Source of the DNA: Phycisphaerae bacterium
Lineage (GTDB): Bacteria; Planctomycetota; Phycisphaerae; Phycisphaerales; UBA1924
Length of the DNA stretch: 64,000 bases
Direction of reading: 5' to 3'
NCBI GenBank assembly: GCA_030432905.1
Contig: JAUILU010000009.1
Location: 1 to 64,000, forward strand
In this document: positions 1-10,140 of the stretch, one piece after another
Numbering within the stretch: position 1 is the first letter of the stretch
Layout: each line of letters starts with the position of its first letter
Notes under the pieces: generated by a model
The model's input: the letters and a program-made list of their open reading frames with translations, nothing else
What the model was told of the DNA's origin: nothing
The model's database searches: none
Translations under genes and position numbers: made by a program

Positions 1-1
1 C

Positions 2-235
2 AACAAAAGCTACACGCTTGTCTGCGATTCCTGCGGCGTGCACTACGAATCGACCCACACCCTCATCCCAGAAAACGGCGGCACAACGCTCCGCATGGAA
101 ATGAGCAGCAAGCCCTACAAGCTCTCGTCCAAGATCATGAGCCCGGTCATGGGCCTGTTCATGAAGGGCACGATGAAGAAGATGATCAACAAGGACTTCG
201 ACGACCTCGCCCGTGCCTGCGAAGCAGAGGGCTAG
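2..235 (+). CDS. SRPBCC/polyketide-cyclase-like protein, C-terminal part
   Basis: This reading frame is open from the window edge and ends at the TAG at 233-235, so only the last 77 residues are present and the start is outside. The GTG at 38 is in frame but upstream codons continue without a stop, so it should not be taken as the start. The tail has a beta-rich stretch (HTLIPENGGTTLRMEM) followed by an amphipathic helix ending in KKMINKDFDDLARACEAEG, which resembles the C-terminal helix of SRPBCC (START-like) proteins. Two cysteines sit close together near the left edge (VCDSCG). The family call is an inference from a short fragment; the ligand or function cannot be told. Confidence 0.5.
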   Translation, partial: NKSYTLVCDSCGVHYESTHTLIPENGGTTLRMEMSSKPYKLSSKIMSPVMGLFMKGTMKKMINKDFDDLARACEAEG

Positions 236-248
236 TCGAGTCAAAGAA

Positions 249-321
249 TGGGGACGCAGGGACTCGAACCCTGGACCAGCGGATTAAAAGTCCGATGCTC
301 TACCAACTGAGCTACGTCCCC
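249..321 (-). tRNA. tRNA-Lys (anticodon TTT)
   Basis: The minus strand folds as a 73-nt cloverleaf: acceptor GGGGACG pairs with CGTCCCC, the discriminator is A, the D arm is AGCTCAGTTGGTAGAGC, the anticodon loop is CTTTTAA (anticodon TTT) and the T arm carries GGTTCGAGTCC. CCA is not encoded. It lies between the end of the SRPBCC-like gene and the end of kdtA. Confidence 0.96.
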
Positions 322-352
322 TTGAGACCCTCGGCCTCGGGAAGAGCAGATA

Positions 353-1603
353 CTAGCCCCCTACCCGGGGCCCGCGGCGGCGTTTTGTCAGATCAGATAA
401 CGCGAGCAGCAACTCCGCGTGCCGAGCGCTCGATCCGCGGTTCGCCAGCACGCACCGCTCGGCTGCCTCCGCGAGCTTCTGGCGCGACTGGTCATCCCGG
501 ATCAGCCTCTCAAGATCCGCCCCGAGCGAACGCCGGGTCGTCCGGGCCAGGCCGCCCGCCTTCTCCATTTCCGCAACAATCGCCGTGAAATCGCCCACGC
601 TCGGCCCGATCATGGTCGCCTTGCCAAGAGCCGCCGGTTCGGTCGGGTCAGAACCGAACTGCTCGCCGAACGACCGCCCCATCACCACCAGATCCGCGAG
701 CTCATACGCGAGCCGAAGTTCCCCGATCGTGTCGAGCAGGAACCTCGTCGCGCCGTCGCGTTTCTCGCCGATCGATCTCCGGACGCACTCACCGAGCGCC
801 AACGCCGCACCGTCAAACCGCTCCGGCTTGCGCGGCGCGCACAAGAGCTGAACACCCGAGGGGCACGCCGCGTGTAGCAGTTCCTCCTCGCCCGGCCCGG
901 TGCTGCCCGCGACGATCAGCTTCTTGGATCGATCAATCCCGAGTTGCTCGGCGAGTTCGTCCGCCTTCTGTGAGTCGCGCGACAGGTTCGCCGCGTCCCA
1001 CTTCATCGACCCGGTGACCTCGACGCGCCGCGCCCCCATCGCCCGGAACCGCTCGGCGTACGACTCGTCCTGCACAGCCGCCACCGCCAGCGACGCGAAC
1101 ATCCCGCTGATGATCGGCCTCGCTCTTGAGTAGCCCTCGAACGACCGCGCGCTCAGCCTGCCGTTGATCACCGCGACAGGGATATCGCGCCTGCCGCACA
1201 CCGAGAGCATGTTGGGCCAGAGTTCGAGTTCGACCAGCCCGACCACATCAGGCCGGACCCGATCGAGAATCCGGCTCACACCCCAGGAAAAATCCATCGG
1301 CATCCGGCACACGGTCGCGTCGTCCGTGTAAAGCTCCCTCGCGCGAGCAAGCCCCGTGTCCGTCGTCGTGCACACAAAGACGTCGGCCTGGTCGGCCAGA
1401 ATCGGAACGAGCGTCCGGAGCGCGTTGACTTCCCCCACCGACACCGCGTGCAGCAGCACACGCTTCCGGCCCGTGCGCTCTGGCTCAGCGGGGAGCGCGA
1501 TCCCCAGCCGCTCCGACCAACCGCCACGCGACTTACGCACAAGCGTCGGCGACGCGGCGGCTGCAATCAGAAAGTAAGCGGCGTCGATCGGGTTCAAGCT
1601 CAT
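353..1603 (-). CDS. kdtA: 3-deoxy-D-manno-octulosonic acid (Kdo) transferase
   Basis: This GT30-family membrane-associated enzyme transfers Kdo from CMP-Kdo onto lipid A precursors at the inner face of the cytoplasmic membrane. The 416-residue protein has the usual family length. A hydrophobic N-terminal stretch (about residues 8-20) fits the membrane anchor. The conserved Glu of the SERLG segment (about residue 31), the proposed catalytic base in the family, is present, followed by HAVSVGEVNAL (52-62), VELELWPN and VINGRLS. The C-terminal half has the GT-B donor domain with FGEQFGSDPTEPAALG. Together with kdsA at 10141 it implies Kdo-containing LPS. The start is ATG with a GGAG a few bases upstream; it is monocistronic as far as can be seen. 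waaA is a synonym. Confidence 0.95.
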   Translation of the reverse strand: MSLNPIDAAYFLIAAAASPTLVRKSRGGWSERLGIALPAEPERTGRKRVLLHAVSVGEVNALRTLVPILADQADVFVCTTTDTGLARARELYTDDATVCRMPMDFSWGVSRILDRVRPDVVGLVELELWPNMLSVCGRRDIPVAVINGRLSARSFEGYSRARPIISGMFASLAVAAVQDESYAERFRAMGARRVEVTGSMKWDAANLSRDSQKADELAEQLGIDRSKKLIVAGSTGPGEEELLHAACPSGVQLLCAPRKPERFDGAALALGECVRRSIGEKRDGATRFLLDTIGELRLAYELADLVVMGRSFGEQFGSDPTEPAALGKATMIGPSVGDFTAIVAEMEKAGGLARTTRRSLGADLERLIRDDQSRQKLAEAAERCVLANRGSSARHAELLLALSDLTKRRRGPRVGG

Positions 1604-1729
1604 GCGCTCCGTGCTCTGACAAGAACTCTATCGTAGTGCTCCCGATAACCGCGGTTCTTCAGCCTTGGAATACTGCCCCGCCCGCGAGCGGTTCGTGCCT
1701 GCACACAACAGCTGAAAAGGGGCACCACG

Positions 1730-2116
1730 ATGGAATCAACTCACGAAACCAAGGCGATCCTAGCAACCCGCTGGACCGCGAAGCTCGCGACCATCGGCAT
1801 CTTTACGGTCGTGGGCTGGCTCCCCAAGGTCACCGGCAACGCTGGCCCGCTCGCAGAACGCGTGCCCGGAGGCCAGAACGCGGTCTATGCCATCGCCGCG
1901 ATCGAATTCGTTGTGATCCTGCTCATCCTCAACCCAAAGACCTCGCTCATCGGTTCCGCGCTTGCGGTGCTCACCATGATCGGCGCGATCGCGAGCCACC
2001 TCGGCCCAGTCGGTTTCGACGGCGACTTCCTGGGCGTCTTCATCATGGCGCTCGTCGCACTGGCGACCTCGTCAGCCGCGACCGTGCTCGAATGGAAGAA
2101 GAAACAGCGCACATAA
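1730..2116 (+). CDS. DoxX-like small membrane protein
   Basis: The 128-residue protein is mostly hydrophobic, with four likely membrane segments (about residues 18-32, 52-68, 73-90 and 103-120) and a basic C-terminal tail (EWKKKQRT). The GWLPKVTG segment after the first helix resembles the start of DoxX/DoxX-like proteins, which are four-helix membrane proteins of poorly defined, often redox-linked function. The ATG is preceded by AAAAGGGGC, a plausible ribosome binding site. It stands alone, divergent from kdtA and convergent with the SDR gene, with a GC-rich hairpin after it. The family call is by resemblance only. Confidence 0.6.
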   Translation: MESTHETKAILATRWTAKLATIGIFTVVGWLPKVTGNAGPLAERVPGGQNAVYAIAAIEFVVILLILNPKTSLIGSALAVLTMIGAIASHLGPVGFDGDFLGVFIMALVALATSSAATVLEWKKKQRT

Positions 2117-2132
2117 ACCCGTTCTAAACCAA

Positions 2133-2165
2133 CAGCGGGGTCGGCAAAGTTGCACGACCCCGCTG
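2133..2165. terminator. GC-rich hairpin between convergent genes
   Basis: An 11-bp perfect stem (CAGCGGGGTCG with CGACCCCGCTG) with an 11-nt loop lies between the converging DoxX-like and SDR genes. There is no clear T run on either side, so it is a likely bidirectional transcript end rather than a classical intrinsic terminator. Confidence 0.55.
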
Positions 2166-2197
2166 CTGTTCGAGATGATCTGGAATAAACAAACGAA

Positions 2198-2941
2198 CTA
2201 GACCTGACCGATGCCCCCGTCGGCGTGCAGATCCGCGCCGGTGATGTAGGACGACTCGTCAGACGCAAGGAAGAGCGCGAGGTTCGCCATCTCTTCTGCG
2301 CGGCCGAGCCTCTTGAGCGGGACCATCGGCACGAAGTTCTCTTCCATGACGCCGCGATCGAGGCCCTGTCTGCCGATGATCGGCGTGTCGATCGGGCCGG
2401 GTGAGAGCACGTTGACCCGGATGTTCCGCTCGGCGAGCTCCGCTGCCAGCACGCGCGCGAGCGTGCGCACGGCTCCCTTGGTCGCACTGTACGCGGAGTA
2501 GCCCGGGAACCCCTTGACGGAAACAACCGAACCAACCAGCACGATTGACCCGCCGTCGTTCATCTGCTTGACCGCCGACTGGACGCCGAAGAATAAGCCC
2601 TTGACGTTGATGTCCATGAGCCGGTCGTACAGCGCCTCATCGGTCTCAACGAACGGGCGAATCTCGGCGATGCCAGCGTTGGCAACAAAGACATCCAGCT
2701 TGCCGAATCTGTCAACCGCTTGGTCGACCACCGCTTTGTGTGACGCGATGTCGGAGACATCCGCCCGGATGCCCTGCCCCTGTTCGCCTACCGCCGCCGC
2801 GACCTCATCGATCGTGGCCTGATCCCGCCCTGTGAACGAGACCGTCGCTCCCTGCCCCACGAAAGTCTCGACGATCGAGCGTCCGATGCCGCTGTTCCCG
2901 CCGGTGACCAGCACGTTCTTTGACTGCAATCTGCCTGACAT
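2198..2941 (-). CDS. SDR-family NAD(P)-dependent oxidoreductase
   Basis: A classical short-chain dehydrogenase/reductase of 247 residues, the usual length. The Rossmann glycine motif is TGGNSGIG (13-20), the NAG motif is at 88-90, and the catalytic residues are Ser138, Tyr151 and Lys155 in the YSATK motif. The C-terminal SPGPIDTPI segment and the DESSYITGADLHADGG end match the 3-oxoacyl-ACP reductase/glucose dehydrogenase-like SDR group. The substrate cannot be assigned. A MarR regulator gene lies 85 bp upstream on the same strand, so the pair is probably one MarR-controlled unit. A GGAGGAA sequence precedes the ATG. Confidence 0.9.
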   Translation of the reverse strand: MSGRLQSKNVLVTGGNSGIGRSIVETFVGQGATVSFTGRDQATIDEVAAAVGEQGQGIRADVSDIASHKAVVDQAVDRFGKLDVFVANAGIAEIRPFVETDEALYDRLMDINVKGLFFGVQSAVKQMNDGGSIVLVGSVVSVKGFPGYSAYSATKGAVRTLARVLAAELAERNIRVNVLSPGPIDTPIIGRQGLDRGVMEENFVPMVPLKRLGRAEEMANLALFLASDESSYITGADLHADGGIGQV

Positions 2942-3026
2942 GGTGTGTTCCTCCTGTTAGACACAGACCAGAGAACACAACTATTGCTATCACTATTCTG
3001 GTAGACGCAATATTTGATTGAAAAAA

Positions 3027-3488
3027 TCAGTCGGCGCTGGTTGTGGGCCACTCCCGGACCGGTCCCCGGGCCACAGAACCCGCGATTTTGCCGAGCAGAT
3101 CATCCAACTTCTGGAGATCCTCTGGGCTCAATTCGGAGTTGAGTGTCTCATGAACGACCGCAGCGTGCTCGCCGACCCGTTCTGCAAACTCGCGGCCCTT
3201 CTCGGTCAGCACGAGTTCGACACGGGTCCGGTTGCTCTCATCGACCCGGCGTTCGACCAGTCCCTGCTCCTCGAATTGCCGAGTCATCCGGGACAGGTTC
3301 GAAGCGTCGATGCCGATGTGCTGGGCGATGACCGAGGGCTGTGTCTCGCCCTGGAGCAGGAAATGCAGGAAATCCGCCTGACTCGCGGTGACCCCCATCG
3401 GTTCGAGCAGCCTCGAGATGAACCCGCCGATCTCACGCGACATCAGCCTGATCTTGCAGGCTGTCGAGTGCACGTTGCAGATGTCCAT
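3027..3488 (-). CDS. MarR-family transcriptional regulator
   Basis: A winged-helix dimeric regulator. The start was placed at the ATG at 3488 (153 residues) because the 33 codons upstream in the open frame are basic and unlike the family. The N-terminal DICNVHSTACKIRLMSREIG segment matches the conserved cysteine-containing first helix seen in many MarR members. The helix-turn-helix is QPSVIAQHIGIDASNLSRM and the wing is VERRVDESNRTRVELVLTEKG. The cysteines make redox sensing possible, but this is inference. A good -10 hexamer (TATACT, minus strand, 3522-3517) lies just upstream. It precedes the SDR gene on the same strand and probably controls both. Confidence 0.87.
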   Translation of the reverse strand: MDICNVHSTACKIRLMSREIGGFISRLLEPMGVTASQADFLHFLLQGETQPSVIAQHIGIDASNLSRMTRQFEEQGLVERRVDESNRTRVELVLTEKGREFAERVGEHAAVVHETLNSELSPEDLQKLDDLLGKIAGSVARGPVREWPTTSAD

Positions 3489-3583
3489 CGGCTTACCCAA
3501 AGGCGTCCTCCGTCTGGAGTATACCAACCCCTCTTTTTGCGGATCTATTCGCTCGCGCTCACGAACGACTACAGCCCTTTCTA

Positions 3584-3627
3584 ACAAACGAGCCGACCCG
3601 TCTGTCTGGGGTCGGCTCAGCGTTTGT
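3584..3627 (-). terminator. Long hairpin after tRNA-Val
   Basis: A nested inverted repeat: AGCCGACCC (3591-3599) pairs with GGGTCGGCT (3609-3617), and an outer ACAAACG (3584-3590) pairs with CGTTTGT (3621-3627). It starts 9 nt after the 3' end of tRNA-Val (transcribed leftward) and lies upstream of the MarR gene, so it probably ends the tRNA or proBA-tRNA transcript. The T content after the stem is poor. Confidence 0.65.
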
Positions 3628-3635
3628 GGGCCAAA

Positions 3636-3709
3636 TGGGCAAGCGGGGACTCGAACCCCGGACCTACCGCTTGTAAGGCGGTTGCTCTAGCCAACTGAGC
3701 TACTCGCCC
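3636..3709 (-). tRNA. tRNA-Val (anticodon TAC)
   Basis: A 74-nt cloverleaf on the minus strand: acceptor GGGCGAG with CTTGCCC (one G-U pair), discriminator A, D arm AGCTCAGTTGGCTAGAGC, anticodon stem ACCGC/GCGGT with loop CTTACAA, so the anticodon is TAC, and T arm with GGTTCGAGTCC. CCA is not encoded. It lies 22 nt after the proA stop on the same strand and may be cotranscribed with proBA, although a TATTGT hexamer just upstream could serve as its own -10. Confidence 0.95.
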
Positions 3710-3731
3710 GAGCACGGGACAATAGACCCGG

Positions 3732-4976
3732 CTACCGCACCTGTCCGCTGCCGCGCACGACGTACCGCTGGATTGTGAGTTCCTGTAGGCCCATGACCCC
3801 GTAGGCATGGATCCGGCTCGTCGAGATGCCAATCTCCGCGCCGAGGCCGAGCTGGAAGCCGTCGTTGAAGCGAGTCGAGGCGTTGACCAGCACGCACGAA
3901 CTCGTCACCCGTGTACAGAAACGCTCGCTCGCGTCCTTGTCCTCGGTCACGATGCAGTCCGTGTGGTCCGAGCCAAACCTCTGGATGTGCTCGACCGCGC
4001 CATCCAGCCCGTCCACAACCCGGCACGCGATGACCTTGTCGAGATATTCGTACCCCCAGTCGTCGTCCCCCGCCGCGACGCCCGACGGCGCCAGCCCGGC
4101 AGACCGTTCATCGCAACGCAGCTCGATCCCGAGCTTCTTGCACTCGGCGTCGAGCATCGGCACGAACTTCTCCGCGACCTTCGCATCGACAAGCACGCAT
4201 TCAAGCGAGTTGCACGTCGCCGGCGCACTGGTCGTGCCCGTTGTGCAGATCGAAAGCGCCTTCTCCAGATCCGCTGCCTCATGCACAAACGCGTGGCACA
4301 CACCCTTGAAGTGCTGAACTGTCGGAACGCGTGAGTGCTCGTGCACGAACTGAATAAGCGACGTGCCGCCCCGGGGGATCACAAGATCGATCAAGCCAAC
4401 GAGCTTGAGCATCTCCTTGATCTCTTCGCGGTCCGAGGTCGTCACGAGCTCGATCATGCTCTCAGGCACACCCTCTTCTGCGAGAGCCTGCTTGGCAAGC
4501 TCAACGAGCCGAGCGTTCGACCGCGCCGCCTCCTTGCCGCCCTTGAGCAGGCAGGCGTTTCCGGCCTTGAAACACAGCGAAAACGCGTCGATCGTCACGC
4601 CGGGCCTGGCCTCGTAGATCATCGCCACCACACCCAGCGGCGTGCGCACCTTCTGGACGTTCAACCCGTTCTCGACGGTCCACTCCGACGCCACATCGCC
4701 GACCGGATCGGTCATCTCCGCGATCTGACGAAGCCCCTGCCGCATCGTTTCCAATCCGGCTCTCGTCAGCTCGAGTCGCGCCAGCTTCGGGCCGTCAAGC
4801 CCGGCATCCCGGGCGGCGCTCATGTCCTCGGCGTTGGCGGCAAGGATCGACTCCTCATGCTCGCCGATGAGAGCCGCGAGCCTGTTCAAGACCGCGTCTT
4901 TCTTCGAGCCCTCAAGGCCGCGCACCACGCGCGACGCATTGGCGGCCCGCTCTGCCGATTCACGTATAGCTGTCAT
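3732..4976 (-). CDS. proA: Gamma-glutamyl phosphate reductase (proline synthesis)
   Basis: This cytoplasmic NADPH-dependent enzyme reduces glutamyl 5-phosphate to glutamate 5-semialdehyde, the second step of proline synthesis. The 414-residue protein matches the family length. It shows PLGVVAMIYEARPGVTIDA, the KAGNACLLKGGKEA nucleotide-binding stretch, PRGGTSLIQFV and the catalytic cysteine in the TSAPATCNSLE segment (about residue 255), which corresponds to the SACNA(M/L)E motif of other ProA proteins. The C-terminal part contains STRFNDGFQLGLGAEIGIST. It follows proB by only 14 bp on the same strand, the usual proBA order. Confidence 0.97.
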   Translation of the reverse strand: MTAIRESAERAANASRVVRGLEGSKKDAVLNRLAALIGEHEESILAANAEDMSAARDAGLDGPKLARLELTRAGLETMRQGLRQIAEMTDPVGDVASEWTVENGLNVQKVRTPLGVVAMIYEARPGVTIDAFSLCFKAGNACLLKGGKEAARSNARLVELAKQALAEEGVPESMIELVTTSDREEIKEMLKLVGLIDLVIPRGGTSLIQFVHEHSRVPTVQHFKGVCHAFVHEAADLEKALSICTTGTTSAPATCNSLECVLVDAKVAEKFVPMLDAECKKLGIELRCDERSAGLAPSGVAAGDDDWGYEYLDKVIACRVVDGLDGAVEHIQRFGSDHTDCIVTEDKDASERFCTRVTSSCVLVNASTRFNDGFQLGLGAEIGISTSRIHAYGVMGLQELTIQRYVVRGSGQVR

Positions 4977-4990
4977 TTCATTCCTTATAC

Positions 4991-6064
4991 TTAGTGAAGA
5001 TGAAGATCGTCGCGGTGGACCAAGACGTCGACGTCCACATCGCCCAACCGATCCTGTATCTGATCCGTTTTCAATCCAATAATCTTGACTGCATCCACCG
5101 AGCTAAACGACGCAAGCCCGCGTGCAAACGTGCTGCCGCCGTCGAGTTGAACATCGACCGCAGCGCCGACGCCGAACTCGCCCTCGATCCGCACCACACC
5201 CGCGGGGAGCAGGCTCGCGCCCTGCTCAACAATCGCCCGGTGCGCGCCGGCGTCAACAACGATCAACCCCCGCGCCGGCCTGGCGTGACCGATCCAGCGT
5301 TTGCGCGCCCCCGACGCCTCCCGGCTCCGAAAGCACGTCCCGACCCGCTTGCCCATGATGATGTCCAGCAAGACGCACTGCCGTAAACCTGACGCGATAT
5401 GCACATCCACGCCTGCGCGTGCAGCGATATCCGCCGCTTCCAACTTCGACGCCATCCCGCCGACACCCGTCGATGAACGGTCTGCGTGGACCAGACTCAA
5501 GCCGTGATCGATATCCGTGACTTCGTCAACGAGTTCACCTGCAGAATCGAGCAAGCCCTCCACCACCGTCAGCAGAATGAGCCGCTCCGCATCCAGCAGA
5601 CTCGCCACGAGTGCGCTGAGCCGATCGTTGTCGCCGAACCGGATGTCGTCGTGGCTGATGGAGTCGTTCTCGTTGACCACAGGCACGAGCCCGGCCTCTA
5701 GAAGCGCCGTCAGCGTGTGCCGAGCGCTCAGGAACCGGCTCCGATGATCGAGGTCATCCGCGGTCAAAAGCACCTGCGCGGGGTGCATCCCTCGCGCATC
5801 CATAGCCGTCGCCCAAGCGGTCATAAGCCTCGTCTGACCTGCCGCCGCGGCCTGCTTTTTCACGATCGAATCGGGCATCCGGTCCAGCCCGAGGTCCGCC
5901 AAACCCGCGGCGACCGCACCTGACGACACCACAACAACCTGGCACCCCTCGCGCCGAACAGCCGCGATCTGGTGCGCCAGCGAATCCAGCCTGGACGCAT
6001 CCATCACACCGCCGGGCGCGAGCACCGCGCTCCCGATTTTCACAACGACGACATCAGAAAGCAT
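4991..6064 (-). CDS. proB: Glutamate 5-kinase (proline synthesis)
   Basis: It phosphorylates L-glutamate to glutamyl 5-phosphate, the first and feedback-regulated step of proline synthesis. The N-terminal amino acid kinase domain (about residues 1-250) has VVVKIGSAVL, VVSSGAVAAG, the VNENDSISHDDIRFGDND substrate loop and GTGGMASKLEAA-like STGVGGMASKLEAA. The C-terminal part (about 265-350) is a PUA domain, giving the long form of 357 residues. The stop lies 14 bp before proA. The last dozen residues (DVDVDVLVHRDDLHLH) are rich in Asp, Val and His and look lineage-specific. Confidence 0.97.
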   Translation of the reverse strand: MLSDVVVVKIGSAVLAPGGVMDASRLDSLAHQIAAVRREGCQVVVVSSGAVAAGLADLGLDRMPDSIVKKQAAAAGQTRLMTAWATAMDARGMHPAQVLLTADDLDHRSRFLSARHTLTALLEAGLVPVVNENDSISHDDIRFGDNDRLSALVASLLDAERLILLTVVEGLLDSAGELVDEVTDIDHGLSLVHADRSSTGVGGMASKLEAADIAARAGVDVHIASGLRQCVLLDIIMGKRVGTCFRSREASGARKRWIGHARPARGLIVVDAGAHRAIVEQGASLLPAGVVRIEGEFGVGAAVDVQLDGGSTFARGLASFSSVDAVKIIGLKTDQIQDRLGDVDVDVLVHRDDLHLH

Positions 6065-6090
6065 GAAACACTCTAGCCGCGCAAACGCGT

Positions 6091-8621
6091 TTAGCCACGT
6101 GAATGTGCTGCTAATTTCAACGCATTCATTATCAACCCGGCATGTGAATACGCCTGCGGGTGATTACCCAGCCCCTTGCCCGTCTTCGTGTCGTATTCCT
6201 CGGGGATCAGCCCGGTCGGGCCGGCAAGCAGAGTAAAGTCGCGGAACAGCGCCCAGGCGTCGTCCACCCGCCCAGTCGCGATGTACGAATCGATCAGCCA
6301 GTTCGTGCAGAAGTTAAACCCGCCCTCGTGGCCGGGCAGACCGTCGTCGTACTTGTACCGGTACACCGTCGGCCCCTCGCGCAGCTCGCTCTCGATCCGC
6401 TCGACCGTGCTGACAAACCGGTCATCCATCGGATCGATCATGCCCATCGTGCCCGCAAGCAGCACCGAGGCGTCGAGCTCGTCCGAGCCGTACCAGGCCG
6501 TGAACGCGCGGACCTCTTGGTTGTACCCGTTGCCGATCACGTCTTGCCGGATCGTCTCGGCGAGTTCTTCCCAATCGGTGCGCACCTTGCCGAGGTACGC
6601 CTTGCCGATCTTGATCGCGCGGTCGATCGTCACCCAGCACATCACCTTCGAGTGCACCCAGTGCCGGCGCTCGACGCGCACCTCCCAGATGCCGTGGTCA
6701 GGCTCGGCCCACCGCCGTTCGACAGCATGAACCATCTGCTCGACAAGCTGCCAGTGCTCGAACGTCACCGGCGCGCCGTTCTCAACAAGCTGCCATATCA
6801 GCTCAACCACAGGCCCGAACACGTCGAGCTGCAACTGCGTGCTGGCACCATTGCCGACGCGCACCGGACGCGAACCCATGTAGCCCGACAGCTCCGCAAG
6901 CTCCGCCTCAGGACCAAGCTCATGGCCGGTGATCGTATACACCGGCGCAAGCCTTTCAGGTGCGGCGGTCTTGTCCAGCACGCCGAGCAGCCAATCGAGA
7001 AACCCGATCGCCTCCGCATTGCTCCCGAGCCTGACGAGCGCTTCGCAGGTGATCGCGCCGTCGCGCAGCCAGCAGTATCGGTAGTCCCAGTTCCGCACGC
7101 CGCCCGGATCTTCGGGCAGGCTCGTCGTCGCGGCAGCAAGCACGCCGCCCGTGGGCCCGTGTACCAAACCCCGCAGCGCCAGCGCGCTCCTCTGCACAAG
7201 GTCAGGCATCACGTCAGGCACCGAGAGCTGCGCGAGCCACTTCGACCAGAACTTGCTCGTTTCCTTGCGCCGCTGCTCCTCGCCGAGTTTCGAGTTGGTG
7301 AGGTCACCCGTCCCGAACCGCAGCTCGAGCACAACCGGCTTGCCGAGCGCCTCGACCTCTCCGATCGCGGTATCGTTGACGCCGTTTTTCTCGATCCGCC
7401 ACGTCACACCGGGCGACCTGAGCACGATCGGATCGGGCAATCCCTCGACAACCAAGCCGTCATCGCGGATCGAGATCTGAGTCGCCACGCGTCCAAAGTC
7501 GAGCCTCGGCGCGAACTCGATTCTCGCCTTTCCGGTGCCGCTGATCACGCGCACAAGATCTGTCCGCCCCGCACGCTGATTGGGCCTTGTTCCCGAACAA
7601 TCAAGATAGTCCGTCAGCGTCAGCCCGCCCCACCGCGTCTCGACCGTGTTCGTCTCGCGAAGGTACCGCTGGCCGGCCTCGGCAACACTCTCCGCCGGCT
7701 CGACCGAAAAATACCCGGCGCTCGGACCACCCACGAGCTCCGCGAACACCGCGGGCGAATCCGCGCGCGGCGCGCACAGCCACGTGATCCTCGCGCCGCC
7801 CGTCATCAGCGCCACGGTCCGCAGATCGCTGAGCATCGCGTGCTCTTCGATCGGCGTCGCATCAGCGCCGGCCGCCCACTCCTGCCGGAGCTGCGTCAGT
7901 CTCGCAAGCAGCTTTGCGATGTCGTGCGTATCGCCCACGCGATAGCTCGCCGCCGAAGCACCAGCGCCGACCTTGATCCCGAGATCAGGCCCGGTCAGCG
8001 TCGCAAACGCGTCCTCATCCGTGACATCATCACCCATGAACATGCACGCGGTCACACCGAGACGCTTGCGCAGCACTTCGAGCGCCATGCCCTTGTTCGT
8101 ATTCACCACGCCAAGTTCGATCACCATCTTGCCGCGTTTGACGTGCACGCCTTCCCAGCTCGCGCAGCCGACCTCGATCTCCTTCACCGCGTCCTCGGCG
8201 AGCTTCTCGTCCGCGTTCCGGTAGTGGAACGCCACGCTCGCGGGCTTGGTCTCGATCCCGAACCCGCTGTCGCGCCCGGCGATCCGTGAAAGCTCGGCCT
8301 CGACGCGCTTGCGCAGCTCGATTGCGTCCTTGCTGATCTCGTCGGCAAATCCCACGTCGAACTCGCTGCCGTGCGAGCCGACCAGATGCACACCCTCGAT
8401 CTCGCCGATCATCGCCGAGAGATCACCGAGCGAGCGCCCCGAGACCACCGCAACGTGTGTGCCGGGCATCTGCGCCAGAGCGCGCAGCGCGACAAGCGAT
8501 TCACGGTCGGCCCGCGCGTCGCTCGGGTTGCTGACAATCGGCGCTAGTGTGCCGTCGTAGTCGCACGCGACAAGCAGGCTGGCTTGCCGCGCGGTTTGTT
8601 CAAGTTGATCCGAGAGATCCA

Positions 8622-8622
<1 letters not shown>
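6091..8622 (-). CDS. Trehalose-6-phosphate phosphatase fused to GH15 glucoamylase/trehalase-like domain
   Basis: This is a two-domain protein of about 843 residues. The N-terminal part (1 to about 240) is an HAD-type trehalose-6-phosphate phosphatase with DYDGT (21-25), VVSGRSLGDL and GDDVTDEDAF. The remainder is a GH15 six-hairpin domain with YRYCWLRDGAITCEAL, the HEGGFNFCTNW segment and a NHPQAYSHAG end. The start is set at 8622, where ATG overlaps the otsA stop (TGATG), rather than at an in-frame ATG 36 nt upstream, because this gives translational coupling. Family knowledge says OtsB releases trehalose from trehalose 6-phosphate and that GH15 members hydrolyse alpha-glucosides, some of them trehalose. 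Whether both activities are intact is not known. Confidence 0.9.
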
Positions 8623-10025
<1,403 letters not shown>

Positions 10026-10140
10026 GAGGTCTGGGTCCGTCCGGGTCTTACAACGTCTACTCGCTCCGCAAAGGTAGGATCGGCACGATCGGCCCCGAAC
10101 ATCGACCCTTTTCTCCCTTCAACCCAACCTAGGCTTGCCC

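Noticed and set aside
6160-8289. Very long open frame opposite the OtsB-GH15 gene (709 codons); similar ones at 8547-10232, 34993-36750 and 58539-60419
   Set aside because: These are antisense frames kept open by high GC at third codon positions. Their products are Arg/Pro/His-rich without family motifs, and the opposite strand holds clear genes.
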